Shown: positions 16,850 to 26,260, counted from the first letter of the stretch. The stretch is DNA of 64,000 nucleotides from Achromobacter sp. RTa (GCF_000757485.1 NZ_JPYO01000042.1:796830-860829); one strand, 5' to 3'. Numbers and translations: made by a program. Notes: generated from the sequence alone by a model not told the origin.

Positions 16850-17248
16850 TCAGATCCACACATCGTTCGGAGCCGTCCGCTCCCCGCCCTGGTCGCCGGT
16901 ATTGACGACCCCTCGCGGTTCGATCAGCAGCATCTGCACTTCCTGCGCCGCGTAGGGCTTGTGTTCCACGCCCTTGGGCACGACGTACATCTCGCCGGGA
17001 TTGACCAGCACATGGCCGTCCTGGAAATCGATGCGCAGCTGGCCATGCAGCACGATGAAGGTTTCGTCGGTATCGGCATGCGAGTGCATGACGAAATCGC
17101 CCGAGATCTTGACGAGCTTGAACTGGTAGTCGTTCATCTCGGCGACGACGCGCGGCTGCCAATGGTCGGTGATCAGGGAGAGCTTCTGCCCGAAGTTGAT
17201 CGGGTGCTGGGCGCGTTGCGCGGAGGCTGTGGATTGATGGATCGGCAT
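16850..17248 (-). CDS. Cupin-domain protein
   Basis: A 132-aa single-domain cupin beta-barrel. The metal-binding motif 1 reads [19 protein letters not shown] (HxH...E about residues 55-73) and motif 2 lies around [16 protein letters not shown]. Such proteins are small dioxygenases, isomerases or sensors; the substrate is not evident. The upstream neighbour on the same strand is the frameshifted AraC gene. Confidence 0.85.
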   Translation of the reverse strand: MPIHQSTASAQRAQHPINFGQKLSLITDHWQPRVVAEMNDYQFKLVKISGDFVMHSHADTDETFIVLHGQLRIDFQDGHVLVNPGEMYVVPKGVEHKPYAAQEVQMLLIEPRGVVNTGDQGGERTAPNDVWI

Positions 17249-17324
17249 GATCGGTTCCTTGTGCTTGGCGTATGCGCATAGTGTCCCGCGATCCGCCCGC
17301 CAGGTCTTGTACGATCGTGCAAGC

Positions 17325-18157
17325 TCAAGCGGCGCTTGGCCCGCCCTTCAGGGCGCGCAGCCAGCGGCCCGGGGAATGCCCGTAAGCCCGGCGGAAATGC
17401 CGGGTCATGTGGCTTTGGTCGGTGAAACCGGCCCACACCGCCGCCCGGGCCAGGGGTTGGCCCGCCGCGGCCAGGCGGCGCACCTGCTCAGCCGCCGCAT
17501 CGTCAGGTAGCGATAGGGGCTGGTTCCATATAGCACGCGGAAATCGCGCGACAGGCGCCAGCGATCGCGCCCGCTGGCCTGTTCCAGTTCGCTGAGCGTG
17601 ACGGGATGCTCCAGCCGGTCCAGCAGGCAGGCCCGCGCCAGCTCGGCGGCCCGGTAATCCACGGCCTGCCGCCCGCGACGAACGCCCCCCGCTGTGGCCA
17701 GCGCATGCGCGAGCTCGTAGATCGCGTCGTCTTCTTCCAGCGGGTCCGGGCTGTCCAGGGACCGCAGCAAGGCATCGGAGGCCGCGTAGAGGCGCGGGTC
17801 CGCCGACAGGCCGCCTGGGATGAAGGGCAGCGGTTTGCCGCCCAGCACGCGCTGGATGAGCGCGGGCTCGATGTAGGCCATGCGGTAGCGGAAGCCCGCG
17901 TCCGTTCCCGCATGCCCATCGTGGGGCTCGTCGGGATGCAGCACGATCGTGCCGCCGGGCAGGCTGTGCGCCATGCCGCTGCGGTAGTGGAAGCTCTGCA
18001 CGCCCGCCAGGGTGCGGCCGATGCCATAGGTATCGTGCCGGTGCATGTCGTAGCCATGCCCGCCGAAGTAGGCCTCGATGCGCTCTACGTTGCGGGTGGA
18101 AGACGCGCGCTGCACCCAGTCGTGCTTGCCGGGCAATTCGATATCGGACTTTTCCAT
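17325..18157 (-). pseudogene. AraC-family regulator broken by a frameshift near 17490
   Basis: The N-terminal two thirds read as an AraC-type sensor: cupin-like MHRHDTYGIGRTL and GGTIVLHPDEPHDG, an AraC_binding domain, then the first helix-turn-helix (LSELEQASGRDRWRLSRDFRVLYG). After YRYLTMRRL the frame turns to nonsense and stops at 17405. Moving by one base near 17488-17492 restores the usual ending (EQVRRLAAAGQPLARA, then AVWAGFTDQSHMTRHFRR and a tail to a stop at 17325-17327), so one base seems to be missing. The second recognition helix lies in the lost part, so the protein as written should not bind DNA normally. It could also be a sequencing error. It precedes the cupin gene on the same strand. 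Confidence 0.8.
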
Positions 18158-18250
18158 ACCGCCGGGATAAAGTGTGAGACTACAATTTCGCTCGAAAATT
18201 CTAGCCTGATATTTTCCTCAAAGAGTATTGACCACCTCTACAAGGACGCG

Positions 18251-18766
18251 ATGATGCGAAACGATCGCAGCACTATCACCATGTATCCGCTTGTCTGGCA
18301 TTGGGCAGGAAGAGCGCTGATATATCTGATACTCCTCCTGGTGCCTGCTTTCGCAATTCAATGGCTGGTCGAACAACTGCCCAAGAATGCCCAGTCGACG
18401 ACCGCGATAGTGGCAAACGTCGTCGCCCTGCCGCTGATCTATATGGCGATCTATCTTGGCCTTCGCAAAATCGGTGCTCGCTCTCAGAAGTTCATTTACT
18501 TCGTCATCCTGCTCTTCATCGCACTGGGCTATGCAGAAGGAAAAAGAGCCTTCACCACTGGCCAGTTCCAGAGCTGGGCGGGTTTAGTGATGTCGATTTT
18601 CTATGTCGGCGCGTTTTCGTGGATCGCCTTTCGCGGGGCAAAAGCAAACCGGAACGACACCATCGCCGCCTATGACGCTGCGCGAGAGGAACAAATTTCA
18701 ATCCAGGCTGAAGCCATACTGCGCGCCCAACAACTGCAACAGCAACGGGCGGCCAGTGGGAAATAA
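18251..18766 (+). CDS. Unrecognised 171-aa membrane protein
   Basis: I do not recognise a family. Four hydrophobic segments are visible (about residues 19-37, 47-67, 78-92 and 105-123), so it is an inner-membrane protein. The C-terminal 45 residues are polar and glutamine/alanine-rich (AILRAQQLQQQRAASGK), possibly a short coiled coil in the cytoplasm. AAGGA lies upstream of the ATG at 18251; a second ATG follows at once. It is preceded by AT-rich DNA and stands alone between the AraC and FUSC genes. Confidence 0.7.
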   Translation: MMRNDRSTITMYPLVWHWAGRALIYLILLLVPAFAIQWLVEQLPKNAQSTTAIVANVVALPLIYMAIYLGLRKIGARSQKFIYFVILLFIALGYAEGKRAFTTGQFQSWAGLVMSIFYVGAFSWIAFRGAKANRNDTIAAYDAAREEQISIQAEAILRAQQLQQQRAASGK

Positions 18767-18810
18767 GCGTATGAGGCTACGATTTCGTTCGAAAATCGCC
18801 GCCTCACGCT

Positions 18811-19938
18811 TTAATTCACGCGCCTGGGCAACACGGCCCGCATCCAGCGCGAAAGCAGGGGTCGGATGCGCTGGTTGTGCAAGAGCACCGCGCCCAGGGC
18901 GCCGATGAACGCGCCGGTCACCGTATCCAGGAATCGCGCTTCGATGACGGCCGCTGGGTAGCCCTGCCCCAGGTGCGGGGCTTCGGCGAGGAAGATCGTC
19001 AGGGGCGTGATCAGCACCACCGCGCTGGCATAGTGCCGCACGACCAGTGTTTCGATCCCGAACGACAGCGCCATCATCACGAGGCTCAGGGTCCAGACGT
19101 TCAGCGGCAGGCTGAGCAAGGCCCACGCCACGACCAGGCCCACGGCCGTGCCCAGGATGCGGTGCATCTGCCGGCTCCAGGCGGCCCGCAGGCTCGCGCC
19201 CTGGATGATCGCGAGGCAGCTGACGGGCACCCAGTAGGGACGCTGCAATTGCAGCAGTTCGGCCACCAGCAGGGAAACGCCTACGAACAGGCCAATGATC
19301 ACCGAGTCGTAGACGACGAAATCGAAGGTGGGCTTGGGCGGCTGGGTTTCAGGCGGAGGCGGGGCCACACGCGTCATGTGCAGGGAATACGCAAAAGCGA
19401 CCAGGCAGGCTACCAGCGAGCCCAACGCCACCATGCCCACTCGCAGGGGAACGTCCTCCACGCGGCCCGGCGTGTAGGCCGCGATCGCCGTCGCCATGAT
19501 GAAGAACAGGCTGCCCGGCGGGCCCAGCCTGTAGCATCGGCAGATCATGTTCACCACCATGGCGATCAGGGTGAGCGCCGCGATCATCACGGCGGGCCAG
19601 AACTGCGTCAGCGCGCCCACGGCATAGCACGCAACCATGCCGAAGGAGGCCGCCAGCAGCATCATCATCCGATGCTGCAGCGAAGAATTGGGCAGGCTCA
19701 GGAACACCATGCCGCCCAGGCTGGACATCAGCCCGTAGTCCATGCGCCCGAAGTAGGCCCCGACCATCAGGGGCAGGCCGGACGACAGGGCGGCGGCCAG
19801 GGGCATTTCCCAGGGCCGGTCGCTGGAATTGACGCGGATCAGGTCCCGCCATACGGCCAGGAGCCGGCTCTTCGCGAAGGCAGACGAATACCACGGATCA
19901 TTGCTGCCGCCGCTATTCGGGTCGTGGTCTTGTTTCAT
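18811..19938 (-). CDS. FUSC-family inner-membrane protein
   Basis: A 375-aa polytopic membrane protein of the FUSC/aromatic-acid-exporter-like family. It has two blocks of hydrophobic segments separated by a proline-rich stretch (PPPPETQPPKP, about residues 190-200). The second half includes the family's PYWVPVSCLAIIQG and R-I-L-G-T-A-V-G-L motif. Related proteins (YccS, AaeB, fusaric acid resistance) export aromatic acids with a membrane-fusion partner; none is adjacent here. At 375 aa it is about half the size of AaeB-type members and lacks their long cytoplasmic domain. Transported compound unknown. Confidence 0.82.
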   Translation of the reverse strand: MKQDHDPNSGGSNDPWYSSAFAKSRLLAVWRDLIRVNSSDRPWEMPLAAALSSGLPLMVGAYFGRMDYGLMSSLGGMVFLSLPNSSLQHRMMMLLAASFGMVACYAVGALTQFWPAVMIAALTLIAMVVNMICRCYRLGPPGSLFFIMATAIAAYTPGRVEDVPLRVGMVALGSLVACLVAFAYSLHMTRVAPPPPETQPPKPTFDFVVYDSVIIGLFVGVSLLVAELLQLQRPYWVPVSCLAIIQGASLRAAWSRQMHRILGTAVGLVVAWALLSLPLNVWTLSLVMMALSFGIETLVVRHYASAVVLITPLTIFLAEAPHLGQGYPAAVIEARFLDTVTGAFIGALGAVLLHNQRIRPLLSRWMRAVLPRRVN

Positions 19939-20107
19939 GGTTCAACCTTGCAGGCAATTTTCGCCTCGCGCCCAGTAAATTCCGATGGGCGAATTTAACG
20001 GGAATTCCCTGATATTCCCACCCATGGCCGATGGCTACCATTCCGCGCACCTGCGCCTACCGGGCGACGGACACCCTACAGTATTGCGCCGACCGCGCGG
20101 AGACATC

Positions 20108-21124
20108 ATGAAAGCATTGAAACTGGTTGCGGCAGGCACCGCGTTATTTATTTCGTCGTGGACCGCCAACGCGGGCGTGACGTTCGATAGCGTAAAGAAC
20201 AAAGGTTTCGTCCAGTGCGGCGTTTCCACCGGCGTGGCGGGATTCTCAGTGAACGACAGCAAGGGCGGCTGGATGGGCCTGGACGTGGACCTGTGCCGCG
20301 CATTGGCTGTCACCATGTTCGGCGACGCCTCCAAAGCCAAGATCATGGCCATCAGCGCCTTGCAGCGCTTCACCGCCCTGCAATCGGGCGAAGTCGACGT
20401 GCTTCCGCGCAATACGACGCTCACGCTGACGCGCGACACCACCCTGGGCCTCATCGGCGTGGGGGTGAATTACTACGATAGCCAGGGCATCATGGTGAAC
20501 AAGTCCCTGAACATCAAAAGCGCCAAGGAACTGGACGGCGCCACGGTCTGCGTCCAGCCCGGCACCACCACGGAGCTGAACCTCGCGGACTGGTTCCGTT
20601 CGAACAACATCACATTCAAGCCCATCGTCGTCGACCGCATGGATGAAATCATCCGCGCCTTCGCCGTCGGCCGCTGCGACGCCTTCACCGGCGACAAGTC
20701 GCAACTGGCCGCCGCCCGCAGCGGCCTGGAAAATCCGGAAAAATACGACATCCTGCCGGAGGACTTCTCCAAGGAACCGCTGGGCCCGATGGTCCGCCAG
20801 GGCGACGAACAATGGTTCAACGTGGTCCGCTGGACGCTGAACGTCATGCTGGAAGCCGAGGAATACGGCATTACGTCCAAGAACGTCGATGAAATGCTCA
20901 AGAGCACCAACCCCAACATCCAGCGCATCCTGGGCACGACCCCGGGCATGGGCAAGAACCTGGGCGTGGACGACAAGTGGGCCTACAACATCATCAAGCA
21001 GATCGGCAATTACGGCGAAAGCTTCGAACGCAACCTGGGCCCCAGCAGCCCTCTTAAGCTGCCCCGCGGCCTGAACGCCTCGTATCGCGACGGCGGCCTG
21101 ATGTACGGCTGGCCGGTGCGGTAG
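20108..21124 (+). CDS. AapJ-like general amino acid ABC binding protein (orphan)
   Basis: A 338-aa periplasmic binding protein of the AapJ/BztA class, longer than the usual 250-aa polar amino acid binding proteins. It has a signal peptide ending TANA-GVTF, the GLDVDLCRALAVTMFGD segment, FTALQSGEVDVLPRNTTLTLTRD, and the conserved C-terminal GYGESFERNLG-type motif (here NYGESFERNLG). Cysteines at about 37 and 62 are typical. The ATG at 20108 begins the signal peptide; the frame extends 41 codons upstream without features. No AapQMP membrane or ATPase genes follow, so it must work with a transporter encoded elsewhere. Confidence 0.88.
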   Translation: MKALKLVAAGTALFISSWTANAGVTFDSVKNKGFVQCGVSTGVAGFSVNDSKGGWMGLDVDLCRALAVTMFGDASKAKIMAISALQRFTALQSGEVDVLPRNTTLTLTRDTTLGLIGVGVNYYDSQGIMVNKSLNIKSAKELDGATVCVQPGTTTELNLADWFRSNNITFKPIVVDRMDEIIRAFAVGRCDAFTGDKSQLAAARSGLENPEKYDILPEDFSKEPLGPMVRQGDEQWFNVVRWTLNVMLEAEEYGITSKNVDEMLKSTNPNIQRILGTTPGMGKNLGVDDKWAYNIIKQIGNYGESFERNLGPSSPLKLPRGLNASYRDGGLMYGWPVR

Positions 21125-21152
21125 GCGGACGGCGCGGTCCGGGCATCGTCCA

Positions 21153-22085
21153 TCAGGGCTTCTCGCCCTGGAACAACGGCGACGCCTGGATCCGCTCCAG
21201 CATGCCGCGCACCGCGCTGGTCAGCGGCCGGTTGGCCCGCACGATCAGGCGCGTCTGCGCTGCCTCGAAGATGGGATTGGCGGTGCGCAGCGCCACCAGC
21301 TCGCCCCGGGCGACTTCCTTCACCACGGAATTCGCCGACGTGAAGGTCAGCCCCAGACGGCTCTCCACATAGCGCTTGAGCGTCAACACCGAGTTGGCGA
21401 CGAAGCTGGGAGCCAGCACGATGTTCTCCGACAATTCCGCCATTTCGATCAGCTGACGCAGGCCGAAGCCCGGCCCCATCAGCGCGACCGGGTAGCGCGC
21501 CACGTCCTTCAGCGCGGGGCGCTTGCGCAGGCGCGCCAGCGGATGGTCGGGCCAGGCTATCACGCATAGCGGATGCGTGCGCGCATGGACCACCTGTATG
21601 CCCGGATCGGCGGGCGCGCCGAAGACCACCCCGATGTGCGCGTCGTCATGCACCACGGCGCGCACCGCATCGGAAGCGCCGGCCACCTTCAGCGACACTC
21701 GGACGCGTGGGTGCCGGCGGCAGAATTCATCCACCACGCCGCTCATCAGAATATCCACAAAGCCTTCGCTGGCCACGATCTGGATATCGCCGCGCTGCAG
21801 GCCGTTCACTTCGTCGAGCCGGGCCCGCAGGGCCTGTTCGCTGGCTTGGCGGTCACGGCAATGGTCCATGACGATGGCGGCCATGTCGGTGGGTACGATG
21901 CCCCGCCCCTTGCGCTCCAGCAGCGCCACGCCGAGTTCCTTTTCAAGCAATTGGATCTGCCTGCTGACGATGGACGGCTCGACACCCAGGCGCTCTGCCG
22001 CCCCGCGCACCGATCCGGTCGTGACCGCTTCGAAGAAATACCGCAAGCGCCGCGCGCTCAACCCCCCGTCCATGCCCATTCCCAT
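21153..22085 (-). CDS. LysR-family regulator divergent from Bug/MlrC genes
   Basis: A 310-aa LysR-type regulator with an N-terminal winged helix (LRYFFEAVTTGSVRGAAERL, then PSIVSRQIQLLEKELG) and a periplasmic-binding-like effector domain (IVASEGFVDILMSG onward). Three in-frame ATGs in the first five codons leave the exact start open. It is divergent from the Bug binding-protein gene across a 186-base region with a clean palindrome, so it most likely controls that gene and the MlrC gene behind it. Confidence 0.9.
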   Translation of the reverse strand: MGMGMDGGLSARRLRYFFEAVTTGSVRGAAERLGVEPSIVSRQIQLLEKELGVALLERKGRGIVPTDMAAIVMDHCRDRQASEQALRARLDEVNGLQRGDIQIVASEGFVDILMSGVVDEFCRRHPRVRVSLKVAGASDAVRAVVHDDAHIGVVFGAPADPGIQVVHARTHPLCVIAWPDHPLARLRKRPALKDVARYPVALMGPGFGLRQLIEMAELSENIVLAPSFVANSVLTLKRYVESRLGLTFTSANSVVKEVARGELVALRTANPIFEAAQTRLIVRANRPLTSAVRGMLERIQASPLFQGEKP

Positions 22086-22113
22086 TTTCGGTTTTCGTGA
22101 TTTTTAAAAAAAC

Positions 22114-22130
22114 GTTGCCTTTTAGGCAAC
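22114..22130. promoter_or_regulatory. LysR-type operator palindrome
   Basis: GTTGCCT-TTT-AGGCAAC is a perfect 7-bp inverted repeat with a 3-base centre. It lies 29 bases upstream of the LysR start and about 140 bases upstream of the Bug start. Size and position fit the recognition site of a LysR regulator that also controls itself. Confidence 0.6.
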
Positions 22131-22271
22131 AAAATTCCCATGAGCTTACATTGATTTGCGGCCCGCCGATTGCGAATAATGCGCGTACTTCAAATCCGCT
22201 CGGTTGCGGTCGATGGCGAGATGCCGGCATCGGCGGCAATGCGAGGTAACGCCCATTTCGAGCCTTAAAGC

Positions 22272-23249
22272 ATGAAACCCTTCGCTTCAATCCTCGCAAC
22301 TGCAACCCTGAGCGTATTGTGTCAACAGGCCGCGTTTGCCTCGCAGGACGCCGCCTACCCGAGCAAGCCCGTCAAGATCGTCGTCGGCTATGCGCCGGGC
22401 GGCTCGTCCGATGCCGTGGCCAGGCTGGTCGCCGGCCGCCTGTCGGAGAAACTGGGCCAGACGTTCGTGGTTGAGAACCGTCCGGGCGCCGCCAGCAATA
22501 TCGCGGCCGCCACGGTGGCGCGCTCGCCCAACGATGGCTACACCATTCTGCTGGGTTCGAACGCCAGCACCATCAACGTGTCGCTGTACAAGGAACTGTC
22601 CTTCGACTTCCAGAAGGACTTCACGCCCGTGGCGCTGCTGACCCGCTTTCCCAACGTCATGGTGGTGAACAACACCGTGCCGGCGAAGTCGGTGCAGGAG
22701 TTCATCAGCTATGCCAAGGCGAATCCCAAGGGCATCTTCTTCGCGTCGTCAGGTGCCGGTTCGTCGACGCGCCTGTCGGCCGAACTGTTCAAGATGATGA
22801 CGGGCGTGGAGATGGAACACGTCCAGTACAAGGGCAGCGCGCCGGCCCTCACCGACCTGATGGCGGGTCGGATCCAGGTGATGTTCGATACCGCGCCCTC
22901 GGTCATGCCGCTCATCAAGGGCGGCAAGCTGCGCGCGCTGGGCGTCACCAGCGCCAGCACGCAGCCCTTCGCGCCGGAAATCCCCACCATCGACGCCAGC
23001 GGGGTCAAGGGCTATGAAATGACGTCCTGGTATGCGCTGTTCGCGCCCGCCGGCACCCCGGCAGGCATCGTGGAAAAGCTGAACAAGGAAGTCAACGCGA
23101 TCCTGGAAGAGAAGGACACCCAGGAGAAACTCGCCGGCATGGTGGCGACGCCGGGCGGCGGCACGCCTGAAGAACTGCGTCAGCACGTGGCGGCGGAAAT
23201 CACGAAGTACGCCGAAGTGGTCAAGGCGTCCGGCGCCACCGCGGACTAG
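22272..23249 (+). CDS. Bug/TctC-family solute-binding protein
   Basis: A 325-aa tripartite-tricarboxylate-type binding protein. The signal peptide ends near AAFA-SQ; then come YPSKPVKIVVGYAPGGSSD, the VVENRPGAASN ligand loop, SPNDGYTILLG and VQYKGSAPALTDLMAG. It is followed after 11 bases by the MlrC-family gene, so the two are almost certainly co-transcribed and the bound compound may be the MlrC substrate or its product. No TctAB membrane components are nearby. Confidence 0.92.
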   Translation: MKPFASILATATLSVLCQQAAFASQDAAYPSKPVKIVVGYAPGGSSDAVARLVAGRLSEKLGQTFVVENRPGAASNIAAATVARSPNDGYTILLGSNASTINVSLYKELSFDFQKDFTPVALLTRFPNVMVVNNTVPAKSVQEFISYAKANPKGIFFASSGAGSSTRLSAELFKMMTGVEMEHVQYKGSAPALTDLMAGRIQVMFDTAPSVMPLIKGGKLRALGVTSASTQPFAPEIPTIDASGVKGYEMTSWYALFAPAGTPAGIVEKLNKEVNAILEEKDTQEKLAGMVATPGGGTPEELRQHVAAEITKYAEVVKASGATAD

Positions 23250-23260
23250 GCTTTGACACC

Positions 23261-24715
23261 ATGCGCGTTTTTACCGGTTCGCTTTCCACTGAAACCAATA
23301 CCTTCGCTCCGCTGCCCACCTCGTTGGAGGATTTCGCCGACCGGGGCTACTACCCCGCGGGCACCCATCCTCCCGAGATGACGATCTTCAGCGGACCGCT
23401 GTGGGCGGCGCGCCAGCGCGGCGCGCAACACGGCTGGACCGTGATCGAAGGCATGGCCGCCGGCGCCCAGCCCAGCGGCATCACCACCCGCCACGCCTAC
23501 GAAACGCTGCGCGACGAATTGCTGCGCGACCTGCGCCAGGCGCTGCCGGTGGACATGGTGGTGCTGGGCCTGCATGGCGCGATGGTGGCCGACGGCTATG
23601 AGGACTGCGAAGGCGACCTGCTCGCCCGCGTGCGCGCAATCGTCGGCCCCGATGTGGCGGTGGGCGCCGAACTGGACCCGCATTGCCATCTGTCGGACGC
23701 CATGGTGTCCAACGCCAACATGCTGGTGGCCTATAAGGAATATCCCCATACCGACATCCGCGAGCGCGCGCTGGAACTGGTGGACTTCTGCGCGGCGATC
23801 GTCGAACGGCGCATCGCGCCCGTGGCCGCGGTCGTCGACTGCGAGATGGTCGTCACGATACGTACTCCGCAAGAGCCGGCGCGCAGCTATATCGACCGGC
23901 TGAGCGCGCTGGAGGGCAAAGATGGCATTCTCTCCATCTCGCTGATGCACGGCTTTCCCTGGGGCGACGTGCCCAACATGGGCACCAAGCTGCTGGTCTA
24001 CGCCGACGGGGACGCGGGCGTCGCCCAGTCCCTCGCCCGGCGCCTCGCCGACGAATTGATCGGCATGCGTGAGTGCCTCACGCCGGCCTGCCCGGATATG
24101 GACCAGGCCATAGACCAGGCGCTGGCCTGCGGCGTGACGCCCGTGGTTATCGCGGACGCGGCCGACAATCCCGGCGGCGGCGGCGCGGGCGACGCCACCT
24201 TCATGCTGCGGCGTTTGCACGAACGCGGCATCCAGGACGTGGCCGTGGGCCCGCTGTGGGATCCCGTTGCCGTGCGCGTCGCTTTCAGCGCGGGCGTGGG
24301 CGCGCGCCTGCCTCTGCGCATCGGCGGCAAGATCGGGCCCATGTCGGGCGAGCCCATCGATCTGCCCTGCGCCGTAAAGGCCCTGGTTCCGGACATGATC
24401 ATGACGGGGCTTTCCGGCTCTCCCGCCGCCGTGGGAAATGCGGCGCTGGTCGAGGCGGACGGCATCGAAATCGTGCTGATCAGCGTACGCGCTCAGGCCC
24501 TGCATACGGACGTGTTCACCCAACTGGGCTGTCGGCTCGACGAAAAGGCGCTGATCGTGGTCAAGTCGGCGCAACACTTCCATGCGGCCTTTTCGCAGGT
24601 GGCCCGGCACATCATCTACGCGGATGCGCCGGGCTCTGCGGCGCTCGATCTACGCACTCTGCCCTACCGGCGCGCGCAACGGCCCAAATGGCCGATTGAC
24701 GGGCGGGATATCTAG
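23261..24715 (+). CDS. M81-family metallohydrolase (MlrC type)
   Basis: A 484-aa zinc-type hydrolase of the MlrC/M81 family, named after microcystinase C, which opens linear microcystin fragments; most members have unknown substrates. Landmarks are the N-terminal FTGSLSTETNTF, the metal-binding ELDPHCHLSD (D-x-H-x-H, about residue 140), a conserved HGFPWGDVPNMG, and ADAADNPGGGGAGD in the second domain. Two-domain length is normal. It is coupled to a Bug binding protein and, through the divergent LysR gene, forms a compact uptake-hydrolysis-regulator unit, perhaps for a cyclic amide, ureide or small peptide (inference). Confidence 0.9.
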   Translation: MRVFTGSLSTETNTFAPLPTSLEDFADRGYYPAGTHPPEMTIFSGPLWAARQRGAQHGWTVIEGMAAGAQPSGITTRHAYETLRDELLRDLRQALPVDMVVLGLHGAMVADGYEDCEGDLLARVRAIVGPDVAVGAELDPHCHLSDAMVSNANMLVAYKEYPHTDIRERALELVDFCAAIVERRIAPVAAVVDCEMVVTIRTPQEPARSYIDRLSALEGKDGILSISLMHGFPWGDVPNMGTKLLVYADGDAGVAQSLARRLADELIGMRECLTPACPDMDQAIDQALACGVTPVVIADAADNPGGGGAGDATFMLRRLHERGIQDVAVGPLWDPVAVRVAFSAGVGARLPLRIGGKIGPMSGEPIDLPCAVKALVPDMIMTGLSGSPAAVGNAALVEADGIEIVLISVRAQALHTDVFTQLGCRLDEKALIVVKSAQHFHAAFSQVARHIIYADAPGSAALDLRTLPYRRAQRPKWPIDGRDI

Positions 24716-24858
24716 GGATACCTGTTCCCACTTGTATTGAAGGGATACGTAATCGTCATCAACGGACTTACAGACGCAGGTTACCCTAGCGGTCACAGCG
24801 CTCTCCCGCTGAATGCGTTACTCTCCCCTCCCCTTATCAAGTCCGCAAGGAGCCCTAC

Positions 24859-25140
24859 ATGGCACAAGCCTCCGCCCGTCACATCCTCGTCTCCACCGAA
24901 GCCAAGGCCAACGAACTCAAGGCCGCCATCGAGGGCGGCGCCGACTTCGCCCAGCTGGCCAAGGAAAACTCCAGCTGCCCGTCCAGCCGCGACGGCGGCA
25001 ACCTGGGCACCTTCGGCCCGGGCCAGATGGTCAAGGAATTCGACACCGTGGTGTTCAGCGCCCCGGTCGGCGTGGTCCAGGGCCCGGTCAAGACGCAGTT
25101 CGGCTACCACCTGGTCGAAGTGACCAGCCGCAAGGACTGA
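24859..25140 (+). CDS. ppiC: Parvulin-type peptidyl-prolyl isomerase PpiC
   Basis: A 93-aa stand-alone parvulin that catalyses cis-trans isomerisation of peptidyl-proline bonds. It matches E. coli PpiC in length and order: ARHILV opening, GADFAQLAKENSSCPSSRDGG with the active-site cysteine, LGTFGPGQMVKEFDTVVF, and the closing QFGYHLVEV histidine. There is no signal peptide, so it acts in the cytoplasm. GGAG precedes the start codon. A strong terminator follows. Confidence 0.95.
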   Translation: MAQASARHILVSTEAKANELKAAIEGGADFAQLAKENSSCPSSRDGGNLGTFGPGQMVKEFDTVVFSAPVGVVQGPVKTQFGYHLVEVTSRKD

Positions 25141-25165
25141 GTTCTGTAGCTGCACGCAAAAAAAG

Positions 25166-25200
25166 GCCGCCGCCAGATAAACCTGGCGGCGGCTTTTTTT
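25166..25200 (+). terminator. Terminator after ppiC (twin of the one at 28488)
   Basis: An 11-bp perfect stem (GCCGCCGCCAG at 25166-25176, CTGGCGGCGGC at 25183-25193) with loop ATAAAC and seven T. Its A-rich 5' side would allow use on the minus strand too, so it can serve the convergent LysR gene whose stop overlaps its end. Confidence 0.9.
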
Positions 25201-26105
25201 CATGAGCCGCCGACCTGTGCAGCGATCCGCAGACTATCCACGAACGCGGCCAGTCCGGCGCTGTCGCGGCGGCCGCTGCGCGTGACGATGGCATAGTCCA
25301 GGGCAACGCGGGGGGCCAGCGCCCTGAGGTGAACCCGCCAGCGCGTGCCTGTCAGCGCGGCGAACGAGGGCACGACGGCCTGGCCCAGCCCGGCCTCGAC
25401 CATGGCCAGTATGGTCTCCAGATGGCTGTAGACGCGGCGCGGCGGGCTTGCCGCGCTGTCGGGCAAACGCGGGACATGCCGGTCTATCAGTTGCTGGATA
25501 GGGTTGCTGGCGGGCAGAACAATAAGGCTGAGGGAATCCACGCGCTGCCATGGCAATGGAGCGCGGGGGGGCTTGGCAGCATATTCTGCCGATTGCGCGA
25601 GCACCAATTCGGCCGGGAACAACTGGCGGCGACGCAGGCCTGCTGTTTTCTGGAAGAAGGCGCCGAAGCCCGCGTCCAGAGTGCCGTCTTCCACACCCTG
25701 CTGGATCAGGCTGCGGTCCATGTCTGCCACCTCCACACGCCAGTCCGGCTGCGCCACGGAGCAAGCGCGCAACACTTGCGGCAGGATGCTGCTGGCAATG
25801 AGTGGCGTGACGCCCACACGAAGCACGCGCGTCTGCGACGCGCTGGCGGCGGCCAGCTGGCGTAGGGTGCCGCCTAATTCATCGACCATGCGCTGGGCCA
25901 CGGGCAGCAAGGTACGGCCCGCTTCCGTCAGGAGCACGGCCCGGGTGCTGCGTTCGAACAGGCGGCTGCCGATGCTTTGTTCGAACTGGCGCACCATCGC
26001 GCTCAGCCCCGCCTGCGTCAGATGCAGCTGGGTGGCGGCTTTGGTGAAGCTGGCGTGCTCAGCGACGGCCAGGAAGCCGCGCAATTGGCGTAAAGAGCAG
26101 TTCAT
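25200..26105 (-). CDS. LysR-family regulator divergent from Bug/monooxygenase genes
   Basis: A 301-aa LysR-type regulator with N-terminal winged helix (LRQLRGFLAVAEHASFTKAATQLHLTQAGLSAMVRQ) and effector domain. Its stop codon overlaps the last T of the ppiC terminator. It faces away from a Bug binding protein and a FAD monooxygenase, its likely targets, and a palindrome lies 22 bases upstream of its start. Confidence 0.9.
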   Translation of the reverse strand: MNCSLRQLRGFLAVAEHASFTKAATQLHLTQAGLSAMVRQFEQSIGSRLFERSTRAVLLTEAGRTLLPVAQRMVDELGGTLRQLAAASASQTRVLRVGVTPLIASSILPQVLRACSVAQPDWRVEVADMDRSLIQQGVEDGTLDAGFGAFFQKTAGLRRRQLFPAELVLAQSAEYAAKPPRAPLPWQRVDSLSLIVLPASNPIQQLIDRHVPRLPDSAASPPRRVYSHLETILAMVEAGLGQAVVPSFAALTGTRWRVHLRALAPRVALDYAIVTRSGRRDSAGLAAFVDSLRIAAQVGGS

Positions 26106-26127
26106 ACGTGACCTAGCAGAAAACTCA

Positions 26128-26143
26128 TAACAAGTCTTTGTTA
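26128..26143. promoter_or_regulatory. Palindrome upstream of the LysR gene
   Basis: TAACAA-GTCT-TTGTTA is a perfect 6-bp inverted repeat with a 4-base centre, close to the LysR start and about 120 bases from the Bug start. It is a candidate LysR binding site in the divergent promoter region. Confidence 0.5.
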
Positions 26144-26260
26144 ATGAACAAGATATCGTAGTTTTACTTGTTTATCCGTTTGCGTTGCAATTGCGGAATG
26201 CGCAGCCTTCCAAGCGAAAAGGCTCACAACAAAAGCGCACTTGCCCTTCAGGAGACAAGC

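Noticed and set aside
23246-24610. 454-codon open frame opposite the MlrC gene
   Set aside because: Low-complexity Arg/His/Gly/Ala reading with no signal; shadow of a supported gene.
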